Source: SURF-21 sp964510515
GTDB lineage: Bacteria > Actinomycetota > Geothermincolia > Geothermincolales > RBG-13-55-18
Length of the DNA: 64,000 nucleotides
Direction of reading: 5' to 3'
Assembly (NCBI GenBank): GCA_964510515.1
Contig: CAZEAU010000009.1
Span: 1-64,000 of the forward strand
The notes below the pieces were generated by a model, which saw nothing but the letters and a program-made list of their open reading frames with translations, ran no database searches and was not told where the DNA came from. The position numbers and the translations under genes were made by a program. Of this stretch, positions 16,691-23,589 are shown piece after piece; position 1 is the stretch's first letter, and every line of letters begins with the position of its first letter.

Positions 16691-17143
16691 TCACAGCCCA
16701 TCCTTGCCCTTGAACCAGCCGATGCTCGCGTCGGGGACGGAATCGATGCGCGAGCTGTAGGGCTTGATGTCCAGGAGGGCGCTGCCGTCCACGGCGTCCA
16801 GCCCCCGCACGGTGAGGCGGTTCCCCTCCCGCTTCACCAGTTCCACCACGCACATGTTGATGGGGTTGGGGCGCGAGGGGGAGCGGCAGGCGAAGACGCC
16901 GCGCACCTCCGGTCCCCATGGGGTCACGGTCCGCAGCACCTGCCGGTCCGCCAGGTGCGCCCAGTAGAGCACGATGAGGTGCCCCGACGCCTCGACGTCC
17001 TTGAGCGCATCAGCGTATTCCCCGTATATCTCCAGGACCGCCTCGTCGTCGCGGAAACGGCCCTGGAATGGGGCCTCTTCCATGCCCGCATAGACGGTAT
17101 GCGCCACCCCGACGGGTTTCAATATCATCCTTGCATCCTTCAC
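16691..17143 (-). CDS. trmO: tRNA (t6A37) N6-methyltransferase TrmO family
   Basis: A 150-residue TsaA/TrmO-like protein. It has the family segments ILKPVGVAH, EIYGEYADALKDVEASGHLIVLYW, GVFACRSPSRPNPINMCVVELV and LDAVDGSALLDIKPY. TrmO methylates t6A at position 37 of threonine tRNA using S-adenosylmethionine. Archaeal and anaerobe members are often encoded beside metal and cofactor genes and may have other roles. GTG at 17143 is used with AGGAG upstream; ATG at 17128 is an alternative. It follows the ABC ATPase gene by about 140 bp. Confidence 0.8.
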   Translation of the reverse strand: MKDARMILKPVGVAHTVYAGMEEAPFQGRFRDDEAVLEIYGEYADALKDVEASGHLIVLYWAHLADRQVLRTVTPWGPEVRGVFACRSPSRPNPINMCVVELVKREGNRLTVRGLDAVDGSALLDIKPYSSRIDSVPDASIGWFKGKDGL

Positions 17144-17282
17144 CTCATCTTCTCCTCTCGGGGCCTCCGCCAGCGGCCCTCATCGTGCGGCGCCGACATT
17201 CCGCGACCGCCCTCTCTTCCCATTTCCATCTTTTTTACCCGCGGCACCTTATTTCGCGGCCGCGGGCCCGCGCGGCATCTCC

Positions 17283-18035
17283 TCACTCCGGCACGATCAG
17301 CCAGTGGGCGCCAACCCTCTCCATGCCGACCTTGACCCCGTATGTCCTCTCGATGTTCTCGGGATGGATGACCTCGCTGCCCCCGCAGGCGAGGACGCTT
17401 CCCCTCTCCAGGAGGACAAAGCGGTCCGAGAAACGCAGGGCCAGGTTGATGTCGTGTATGGCCATCAGCGCCGCTATGCCCCGCTCCTCGACCGCGCGCT
17501 TCACCGTTTTCATCACCTCGAGCTGGTTCTTGAGGTCGAGGTTGCTGGTCGGCTCGTCCAGGAGGAGCACGCGGGGCTCCTGGGCCAGGGCGCGGGCTAT
17601 CATCACCTTCTGGAACTCCCCCCCGCTGAGCTCGCCCGTGTACCTGAGGGCGAATTCCTCCAGTCCCAAGGCCTCCATGATCTCCTGGACCACGCACAGG
17701 TCTCGTTCGGAGACCCCCCAGGTGATGTGGGGCCTGCGCCCCATGAGCACGGTGTCGAAAACGGTGAGGCGGGCCGCCCCGCCCGCGCGCTGGGCCACGT
17801 AGGCCATGCGGCGCGCAATCTCCATGCGTTTGAGGCTCGCGGCATCGTCCCCGTTCATCCACACCCTCCCTTCCTGCTGGCGCAGCACGCCCACCAGGCA
17901 TTTCAGCAGGGTGCTCTTGCCGGCGCCGTTATTGCCCAGGATGGAGCACAGCTCGCCGCCCTCCACGCTGAGGTCGATGCCCATGAGCACCGGCTTGCGC
18001 CCATACGCGAAACGGATGTCCTCTACCCTCAGCAT
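17283..18035 (-). CDS. ABC transporter ATP-binding protein, FecE/BtuD type
   Basis: A 250-residue ABC ATPase: Walker A GNNGAGKST (34-42), Q-loop region AYVAQRAG, signature LSGGE (136-140), Walker B VLLLDEP (156-162), H-switch in AIHDINLAL near 190. It has the length and motif spacing of the iron-chelate, heme or cobalamin importer ATPases. It powers the importer formed with the permease and lipoprotein encoded just upstream. ATG at 18035 overlaps the permease stop (ATGA-type overlap), so the two are translationally coupled; a GTG one codon earlier is also possible. Confidence 0.92.
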   Translation of the reverse strand: MLRVEDIRFAYGRKPVLMGIDLSVEGGELCSILGNNGAGKSTLLKCLVGVLRQQEGRVWMNGDDAASLKRMEIARRMAYVAQRAGGAARLTVFDTVLMGRRPHITWGVSERDLCVVQEIMEALGLEEFALRYTGELSGGEFQKVMIARALAQEPRVLLLDEPTSNLDLKNQLEVMKTVKRAVEERGIAALMAIHDINLALRFSDRFVLLERGSVLACGGSEVIHPENIERTYGVKVGMERVGAHWLIVPE

Positions 18036-19177
18036 CACCGCGCTCCGTAACTCGCTCCGCCATACCCCTTGACCAGCAGAAAGATGAAGAGCGGGGCGCC
18101 CATGAAGGAGGTTATCGCCCCCACCGGCAGGACCACCGGGGCGATGACGGTGCGGCCGAGGGTGTCCGCGGCGAGCAGCAGCAGGGCTCCCGCGGCGGCG
18201 GAGGCGGGGAGGAGGTAACGGTAGTCGTCTCCTATCAGACGGCGCATGAGATGGGGCGCCACCAGCCCCACGAAGGCGATGATGCCCAGAAAGGACACTG
18301 CCACCGCGGTCACCAGCGAGGACAGCAGCATCCCCGCCATCCTGATGCCCCTGACGTTGACCCCCAGGCTGCCGGCGATATCGTCCCCGCTGCCCATGGC
18401 GTTGTAATCCCAGCGTTTGTGGAGGAAATAGGCGAGGGAGGGCAGGGTGACCGCCGTGATGATGGCCAGGTCCCGCCAGGATGCCCTCCCCAGGTCGCCG
18501 AAGGTCCAGAAGACGATGGAAGCCACCTGCACGTCGGTGGCGAAGAACTGGGTGATGACCGTGCAGGCGGTGAAGAAGGAGCCCATGGCCACCCCCGCCA
18601 GGACCATGGCCTCCGGGGTTATCCCCCGGAAGCGGGCCATGAACAGGATGGCCAGGGTGGCGATGATGGCGCCGGTGAAGGCGGAGGCGCTCACCAGGTA
18701 GGGGTTGTTCACCAGCAGGGCATCCTTTCCGGCGGTGGCCGCGTTGGCGCTGCCCGCTCCCAGGGCCAGGATGGCCACGGCGGCGCCGAAGGCGGCCCCC
18801 TGCGAGACGCCCAGGGTGTAATCGGAGGCCAGGGGGTTCTGCAGGACGTTCTGCATGATGCAGCCGGCCAGCGACAGCCCCATGCCCGCGATGAGGGCCG
18901 CCAGCACCCTGGGCAGGCGGATGTGGAAGATGATCTGCGCCGAGCGCTGATCTCCCTGCCCCACCAGGGTCTTGAGCACATCCAGGGGAGAGAGCTTTGC
19001 CGAGCCCAGGGCCATGGCCACTATCGCCAGTAGCACGGTGGCGAGAGCGATGGCCGCTATCACCAGCACCTTCCTGCGGGTGTAGCCGCGGTAGGCGGCG
19101 CGCGCCGAATCCGCGAGCGCCGCCGCCGGCTTTCCCTTGTGCACCTGCTCCACTTGGATGCCGCTAGCCTTTCTCAC
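18035..19177 (-). CDS. FecCD-family ABC transporter permease
   Basis: A 380-residue integral membrane protein with about ten hydrophobic segments, starting after a cytosolic N-terminal stretch of about 35 residues. It carries the FecCD hallmarks HIRLPRVLAALIAGMGLSLAG, QNVLQNPLASDYTLGVSQGA, FVGLVAPHLMRRLIG and LPVGAITSFMGAPLFIFLL. The family imports chelated iron, heme, cobamides or similar metal complexes as a homodimer with two ATPases. It overlaps the lipoprotein gene by four bases upstream and the ATPase gene downstream, a tight operon. Confidence 0.93.
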   Translation of the reverse strand: MRKASGIQVEQVHKGKPAAALADSARAAYRGYTRRKVLVIAAIALATVLLAIVAMALGSAKLSPLDVLKTLVGQGDQRSAQIIFHIRLPRVLAALIAGMGLSLAGCIMQNVLQNPLASDYTLGVSQGAAFGAAVAILALGAGSANAATAGKDALLVNNPYLVSASAFTGAIIATLAILFMARFRGITPEAMVLAGVAMGSFFTACTVITQFFATDVQVASIVFWTFGDLGRASWRDLAIITAVTLPSLAYFLHKRWDYNAMGSGDDIAGSLGVNVRGIRMAGMLLSSLVTAVAVSFLGIIAFVGLVAPHLMRRLIGDDYRYLLPASAAAGALLLLAADTLGRTVIAPVVLPVGAITSFMGAPLFIFLLVKGYGGASYGAR

Positions 19178-20295
19178 TTATTTCCGGACAGATCGAGCTG
19201 CATGAAGCCGCCGTAGTCCTCCGCCATGCGCTTATAGAGTGCTTTCCCCAGCAGGAACTCGTAGATCTCGTCCGCCTTGGCCTCCGCATCGATACCCTGG
19301 AAGGCCTCGGGGTAGATGACCTTGCCGATGAAATAGGCGTCGCTAAGGGCGGTGTCCACATTGGTGGTGTACCAGTTGTAGGGGAGGTATCCGTACACCC
19401 TGCCCTCGCGCACCGCGGTCAAGGCCTCGTAGAAGCCCGGGTTGGTTGCGTAATCCTCCGCCAACATCGGATATCCCGACTCGTCCACGAAGATGAAGTC
19501 GGGGTCCCAGTCCAGCAGCTTCTCCTTATCGACAATCACGCTGCCCCTCTGTCCGGTCTCGTCCACCACATTGCGCGCGCCTATGGCCGCGAAGGGGGGG
19601 AAGTTCGCCTGCGTGCTCTCGATGCCGTGATGGCCCTTCATGCCTATGCCGCCCGCATATACGGTGGGCCTCTCTTCCTCGGCTATGCCCGCGGTGCGCT
19701 CCTCCAGGTCGTCCTGACAGCCCTTGATGTAGGCGACCACCTCGCCTGTGCGCTTCTCGTTACCTAGTATCTTACCCACGAGGTCGATAGAGGTCATCAA
19801 CTCCTGGTCGAAGGTGCCCAGGTCCCCGTAGCTGAGCACCACCACCGGGATGCCCGTCTTTTGCTGCAGTTCGTTGGCCTGCGAGGCGTCCAGGAGGTAG
19901 GCGGCGAAGATGACGTCCGGGCCCGACTCCAGGAGGGCCTCCGGGTCGGGACTGGTATCCGGCCCGCCCTGGCCGATGAGCGGCAGGTCTTTGAGCTCCG
20001 GGTAGGCGAACATGTAGGGACGCCCCATGTCCCCCCACTGCTTCTCCATGTTCTCTATGCCCACCACCCGGTCGGCGGCGCCCGCATAGCAGACGAGCCG
20101 CAGCGCGCCGGGACCTATGGCCGTGACGCCCCGCGCCGGGACCTTGACCTCCACCCTGCGGCCCGCGAGGTCGGTGATGGTCAGGACCTCGGGCTCATCG
20201 CCTTCCGACTTGTCATTGCAGCCCGCCATGCCCATGACGATCGCCAGCAGGGCCGCCGCCAGCAGCACCGCCAGAAAGAGCCTCGTTCTCTTCAT
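19174..20295 (-). CDS. metal-chelate ABC transporter substrate-binding lipoprotein
   Basis: A 373-residue exported binding protein. The N-terminus MKRTRLF, a hydrophobic core and lipobox MAGC put the lipid anchor on C26. The mature part begins with DLAGRRVEVKVPARGV, the usual start of FecB/BtuF-like domains, and has the two-lobe pattern with PDVIFAAYL and DPDFIFVDESG. The late YLPYNWYTTNVDTAL segment marks a subfamily I associate with anaerobes. The substrate may be a metal chelate or corrinoid and cannot be read. ATG at 20295 is chosen for the signal peptide. The CooC-like gene ends 51 bp upstream. Confidence 0.88.
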   Translation of the reverse strand: MKRTRLFLAVLLAAALLAIVMGMAGCNDKSEGDEPEVLTITDLAGRRVEVKVPARGVTAIGPGALRLVCYAGAADRVVGIENMEKQWGDMGRPYMFAYPELKDLPLIGQGGPDTSPDPEALLESGPDVIFAAYLLDASQANELQQKTGIPVVVLSYGDLGTFDQELMTSIDLVGKILGNEKRTGEVVAYIKGCQDDLEERTAGIAEEERPTVYAGGIGMKGHHGIESTQANFPPFAAIGARNVVDETGQRGSVIVDKEKLLDWDPDFIFVDESGYPMLAEDYATNPGFYEALTAVREGRVYGYLPYNWYTTNVDTALSDAYFIGKVIYPEAFQGIDAEAKADEIYEFLLGKALYKRMAEDYGGFMQLDLSGNK

Positions 20296-20346
20296 CTCTC
20301 CTCTCCTTTCCACGCGATTATGTCCCCGCCCGTGCGCGGGCCTCAC

Positions 20347-21141
20347 TCAAACCCTCAGGTTGCTCTGCACCGCATCGACGATGCGGCCGGCCAGGTCGTC
20401 CGGGAGCCCCCCTTTCGCCGGGTCGCCCGCGAGGTTGGACCTGGCCACCTCGGGGAGATAGGGGATGGAGCCCAGCACGTCCAGGCCCGCCGCCGCGAGC
20501 TTCTCCCGCATCAGCGGCTCCGTCTCCGCGTCCGCCTTGTTGAGCACGAGGAAGAAAGGCTTGCCGGCCTCCCCTGCCAGCTCCGCCGCTTTTGCGGCCA
20601 GCAGCACGGCCTCGTGGGAGGGGTCGGCCACGAAGAGGACGGCGTCCGCCCCCTCCAGCAGGCCGCGGCCGAAATGCTCCACGCCGGCCTCGGTGTCCAC
20701 CAGCACCCACTGCCCGTCCCCGGTCGAGATATGGTTGAGGAAACCTTTGGCCACCGCGCCCATGGGGCAGGCGCACCCCTCGTGGCTGTGCTCGATCTTG
20801 CCGACCCGGGCGAAGGAAAGGGAGCCGCTCCTGCTGGCGCTCCGCTGAGGCAGCCCGTCGATGCTCATCTCCCCCTCGAAGAAGCGCGGCTTCTCCTTGA
20901 AGTCGCTGTCGAAGAGCACCCGCATCTTCTCGGAGACCGCCGGCCTGCCTCCCAGGCTCTCCATGATGGTCTGGGGGGGCGGCTCCAGGCCCAGCATCAG
21001 GCCCAGGCTCAGGTTGGACTCGTCGCTGTCCAGCACCAGCACCTGCGCCTCCTGCTCCAGCTCCCTGGCCAGGAGAGAGACGAGCGTGCTCTTGCCGCTC
21101 CCGCCTCTACCGCTCACGATCACTTTGGGCATTCCCATCAC
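20347..21141 (-). CDS. CooC-like P-loop ATPase (metal-centre maturation)
   Basis: A 264-residue SIMIBI-class ATPase. It has a deviant Walker A, SGRGGSGKST (about 10-19), DSDESNLSLGLMLG after the second strand, a CxC motif in EGCACPMGA (C123, C125), and DTEAGVEHFGRG followed by VADPSHEAV, as in CooC and related Mrp/MinD proteins. CooC uses ATP to insert nickel into CO dehydrogenase, and the CxC is its metal site in a dimer. No CO dehydrogenase is in the window. It heads the operon with a metal-chelate importer, so a role in loading or sensing an imported metal is plausible. Confidence 0.87.
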   Translation of the reverse strand: MMGMPKVIVSGRGGSGKSTLVSLLARELEQEAQVLVLDSDESNLSLGLMLGLEPPPQTIMESLGGRPAVSEKMRVLFDSDFKEKPRFFEGEMSIDGLPQRSASRSGSLSFARVGKIEHSHEGCACPMGAVAKGFLNHISTGDGQWVLVDTEAGVEHFGRGLLEGADAVLFVADPSHEAVLLAAKAAELAGEAGKPFFLVLNKADAETEPLMREKLAAAGLDVLGSIPYLPEVARSNLAGDPAKGGLPDDLAGRIVDAVQSNLRV

Positions 21142-21189
21142 CTCCGCAGATATCGGAAACCGTCCTCAGGCCATGCCGCCCCCGGATGC

Positions 21190-21229
21190 GGCAAAAAAAG
21201 AAACCACGAAGGTGTGCGACCTCCGTGGT
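21190..21229 (-). terminator. intrinsic terminator (attenuator) in the leader of the CooC-like operon
   Basis: On the minus strand ACCACGGAGGT (21229-21219) pairs with ACCTTCGTGGT (21213-21203), 10 pairs with one mismatch and a 5-base loop, followed directly by TTTCTTTTTTT. It lies between the predicted promoter at 21305-21333 and the ATG at 21141, so most transcripts would stop here unless it is prevented. This makes it an attenuator or riboswitch expression platform. No known riboswitch class was recognised. Confidence 0.7.
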
Positions 21230-21239
21230 CCGCGTCTCT

Positions 21240-21293
21240 TTACGCCGCTTCTCTTCGCCGTCGGGGCGGTTTCGCGCCGCCTCGGCCTTTCAT
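21240..21293 (-). other. possible Arg-rich leader peptide
   Basis: In the same leader, ATG at 21293 opens a 17-codon frame, MKGRGGAKPPRRRREAA, ending at TAA just 11 bases before the terminator stem. It has four consecutive Arg codons (CGA CGG CGA AGA). This is the arrangement of transcription attenuation by ribosome stalling, but there is no ribosome site, as the predicted transcript starts only a few bases upstream. Treat it as a hypothesis. Confidence 0.2.
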
Positions 21294-21304
21294 CCCACAT
21301 GCAA

Positions 21305-21333
21305 ATGATAGGACAAGGGCACCGCGCATGCAA
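21305..21333 (-). promoter_or_regulatory. sigma-70-type promoter of the CooC-like/ABC operon
   Basis: On the minus strand TTGCAT (21333-21328), a 17-base spacer and TATCAT (21310-21305) form a good -35/-10 pair. Transcription would start near 21298, giving a leader of about 157 bases that contains the intrinsic terminator. Confidence 0.55.
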
Positions 21334-21519
21334 GTGCTTGCGTCATGATGCGCTCCCGCCGCCCCGCTGCCCGCCGCTGGGAGCCCTGCGCCGTTGCGGC
21401 GTTCCCGCCGGTGTAATATCGTGAGTACGCAGCACATGCGCGCGCGCCGCATGGGTGCCGGTACCCCCCCTCGCGGGGAGAGGTGCGGGCAGGAGAAGCC
21501 CTGGGAGAAAGGATGGAAG

Positions 21520-22365
21520 ATGAGTAAAGAAACGGTGGCCTTCGTGTACCTGTCCCCCGCCGGCTCGACGCGCGAGGTCGGCCGCAGGATATGCTCCTGG
21601 CTCGCGGAGTGGGGCTTTGAGGCGGCGGAGTTCGACCTCGCCCGCTGCCGCGGCAGGGAGGAGGAGGTCCTGCGGGGGGTGCGCGAGTCTTCCCTCCTGC
21701 TGGCGGGAAGCCCCGTTTACGCCGACCATGCCCTGGAGCCCTTTGTATCGTTCCTGGCGTCGCTGCCCCGCGGCGAGGGGAAGCCGGCGCTCGCCTTCGT
21801 GACCTACGGAGAGGTCTCCAGCGGGGCCTCCCTGCATCAGTTGTGGAAAACGCTGCATGGCCGCGGTTACGAGGTGCGGGGGCTTGCGGAGGTGATCTCC
21901 GCCCACGCCATGATGTTCAGGTCGGGCAGGCCGCTGGGCGCGGGCCGCCCCCACGCGGGGGACTTCGCGCTGCTCAAGGGGTGGGTCGAGGAGGTCGCGA
22001 CCGCGCTGCAGCGGGGCGGGGGCGGCGGTATCGACGCCTCCAGCGTGCGCCCCGGCGCGCTCGTCGCCGCCCTCGACGCCACGGTGAGCAGGCCGGGTTT
22101 CATGCGCCATTTCTGGCCCCCCATAAGGTTCAAAGCGGAGAGGTGCGACTCCTGCGGCATCTGCCGGGAGAGGTGCCCGGCGGGGAGGCTGGACGACCTG
22201 CCCCATATCGACGACACTATAAAGTGCCTGTATTGCTATCAATGCGTGCGCTCGTGTCCGCGCGGCGCGTTCAACGCCCCCATGTGGATGGTCTCCCCCT
22301 TCGTCAGGCTCTTCAGCCGCCTGTGGAGGCTGCGCGGGGCCCATTCCACCCGGGTCTATGCCTGA
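21520..22365 (+). CDS. flavodoxin-domain plus 4Fe-4S ferredoxin protein (EFR1-like)
   Basis: A 281-residue fusion: an N-terminal flavodoxin-like domain (residues about 1-165, VYLSPAGSTREVGRRI phosphate loop, AGSPVYADHALEPF) and a C-terminal ferredoxin part with two 4Fe-4S motifs, CDSCGICRERCP and CLYCYQCVRSCP. Such proteins pass electrons between flavin and Fe-S partners in anaerobes. ATG at 21520 follows GGAGAAAGGATGG. The next gene, another Fe-S protein, starts about 116 bp later on the same strand, and a common operon is likely. Confidence 0.88.
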   Translation: MSKETVAFVYLSPAGSTREVGRRICSWLAEWGFEAAEFDLARCRGREEEVLRGVRESSLLLAGSPVYADHALEPFVSFLASLPRGEGKPALAFVTYGEVSSGASLHQLWKTLHGRGYEVRGLAEVISAHAMMFRSGRPLGAGRPHAGDFALLKGWVEEVATALQRGGGGGIDASSVRPGALVAALDATVSRPGFMRHFWPPIRFKAERCDSCGICRERCPAGRLDDLPHIDDTIKCLYCYQCVRSCPRGAFNAPMWMVSPFVRLFSRLWRLRGAHSTRVYA

Positions 22366-22481
22366 AGCGCCCGCCGGGCGGGCCCGCGCCCGTTGCCATA
22401 CCCGCGGGCATGTGTTACGAAGATGTTTGACCCTGAAGGGCACGGCGGCGGATCATGGCGCGGATAGCAAAGGGGGCAGGC

Positions 22482-23573
22482 ATGTCCGAGAAAGTTTGGA
22501 AGAAAGCGGCAAACACCATGGTGGCGGCGGGGGGGGTCCCCATGCCGGTGACGGAGACGCTGCTCGAGTTGCTGCAGGCCATCCTGGAGGAGGACGAGGC
22601 TCGCTTCATCCGCATCTTCGACAAGCCCTCGCTCAACCTGGAGGAGATAAGGGAGCGCAGCGACTCGGACGATGCTTCCCTGCAAGCCATGCTGGACGGG
22701 CTGATGCACAAGGGGGCGGTCATGCTCACCAGGAGCAGGAGCACGGGAACGGAGGTTTACACGCTCATGCCGCCTTTCCCGGGGCTTTTCGAGATGACCA
22801 TGATGCGGGGTGAGAAGGGGGAGAAGGACAGGAAGCTGGCCCTCCTCTTCGAGGGCCTTTTCGAGGAGCTCTCGCGGCTCACGCAGGCTAATTACGACGT
22901 CGTCATGGAGGCGCTGCAGACCTTTTCCCCCCTGACGAGGGTGGTGCCGGTGGAATGCGAGGTCGATGTCAGCCTGGACAGCGTCATGCCCTACGAGGAC
23001 GCGGGCAGGGTAGTCGACAAGTTCGATACCTTCGCCGTCAGCTACTGCTACTGCCGTCACCACAAGGACCTCCTTGGCATCCCCTGCGAGGCCACGGAGG
23101 AGAAGCTCAACTGCCTTTCCTTCGGGCGCTCGGCCAGGTTCCTCATCGATTACGGCTTCGCCAAAGAGATAAGCGCCGAGGAGACCAAGCGGATACTCAA
23201 GGACTGCGAGGAAGCGGGCCTGGTACACAAGTTCTTTCACGAGAAGAGCAGCCTGGAGCGGGACGAGTTCGCCATCTGCAACTGCTGTAAGTGCTGCTGC
23301 GGCACCTTCGACCTCTACTACCGCGGGGCGGCCCCCATGCACACCTACACCTCCTACCGGGCGGTGGTGGACGGCGAGCTGTGCAATGGCTGCGAGATCT
23401 GCGTGGACATGTGCCCCATGGAGGCGGTGAAGATGGCGGACGGCATCGCCCGCATCGAGGACGCGCTGTGCATCGGTTGCGGCGTCTGCGCCCATCACTG
23501 CGAGAGCGAGGCCGTGACCTTGCAGCGCACCGGCATCCGGGAGGTCTTCGCCCCCCCCGTGCGCCGGCAGTAG
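22482..23573 (+). CDS. multi-cluster Fe-S protein with N-terminal winged-helix-like domain
   Basis: A 363-residue protein. Residues about 1-115 form a helical, winged-helix-like region (LLELLQAILEEDEARFIRIF, then SLNLEEIRERSDSDDASLQAMLDGLMHKGAV). The middle holds Cys-rich segments SYCYCRHHKDLLGIPC and ICNCCKCCCGTF. The end has two 4Fe-4S ferredoxin motifs, CNGCEICVDMCP and CIGCGVCAHHC. It probably relays electrons; the helical head could sense or dock. ATG at 22482 follows AAAGGGGGCAGG. It lies between the flavodoxin-ferredoxin gene and the secreted repeat protein gene. Confidence 0.85.
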   Translation: MSEKVWKKAANTMVAAGGVPMPVTETLLELLQAILEEDEARFIRIFDKPSLNLEEIRERSDSDDASLQAMLDGLMHKGAVMLTRSRSTGTEVYTLMPPFPGLFEMTMMRGEKGEKDRKLALLFEGLFEELSRLTQANYDVVMEALQTFSPLTRVVPVECEVDVSLDSVMPYEDAGRVVDKFDTFAVSYCYCRHHKDLLGIPCEATEEKLNCLSFGRSARFLIDYGFAKEISAEETKRILKDCEEAGLVHKFFHEKSSLERDEFAICNCCKCCCGTFDLYYRGAAPMHTYTSYRAVVDGELCNGCEICVDMCPMEAVKMADGIARIEDALCIGCGVCAHHCESEAVTLQRTGIREVFAPPVRRQ

Positions 23574-23589
23574 GGGGCGGTGAGGCTAA

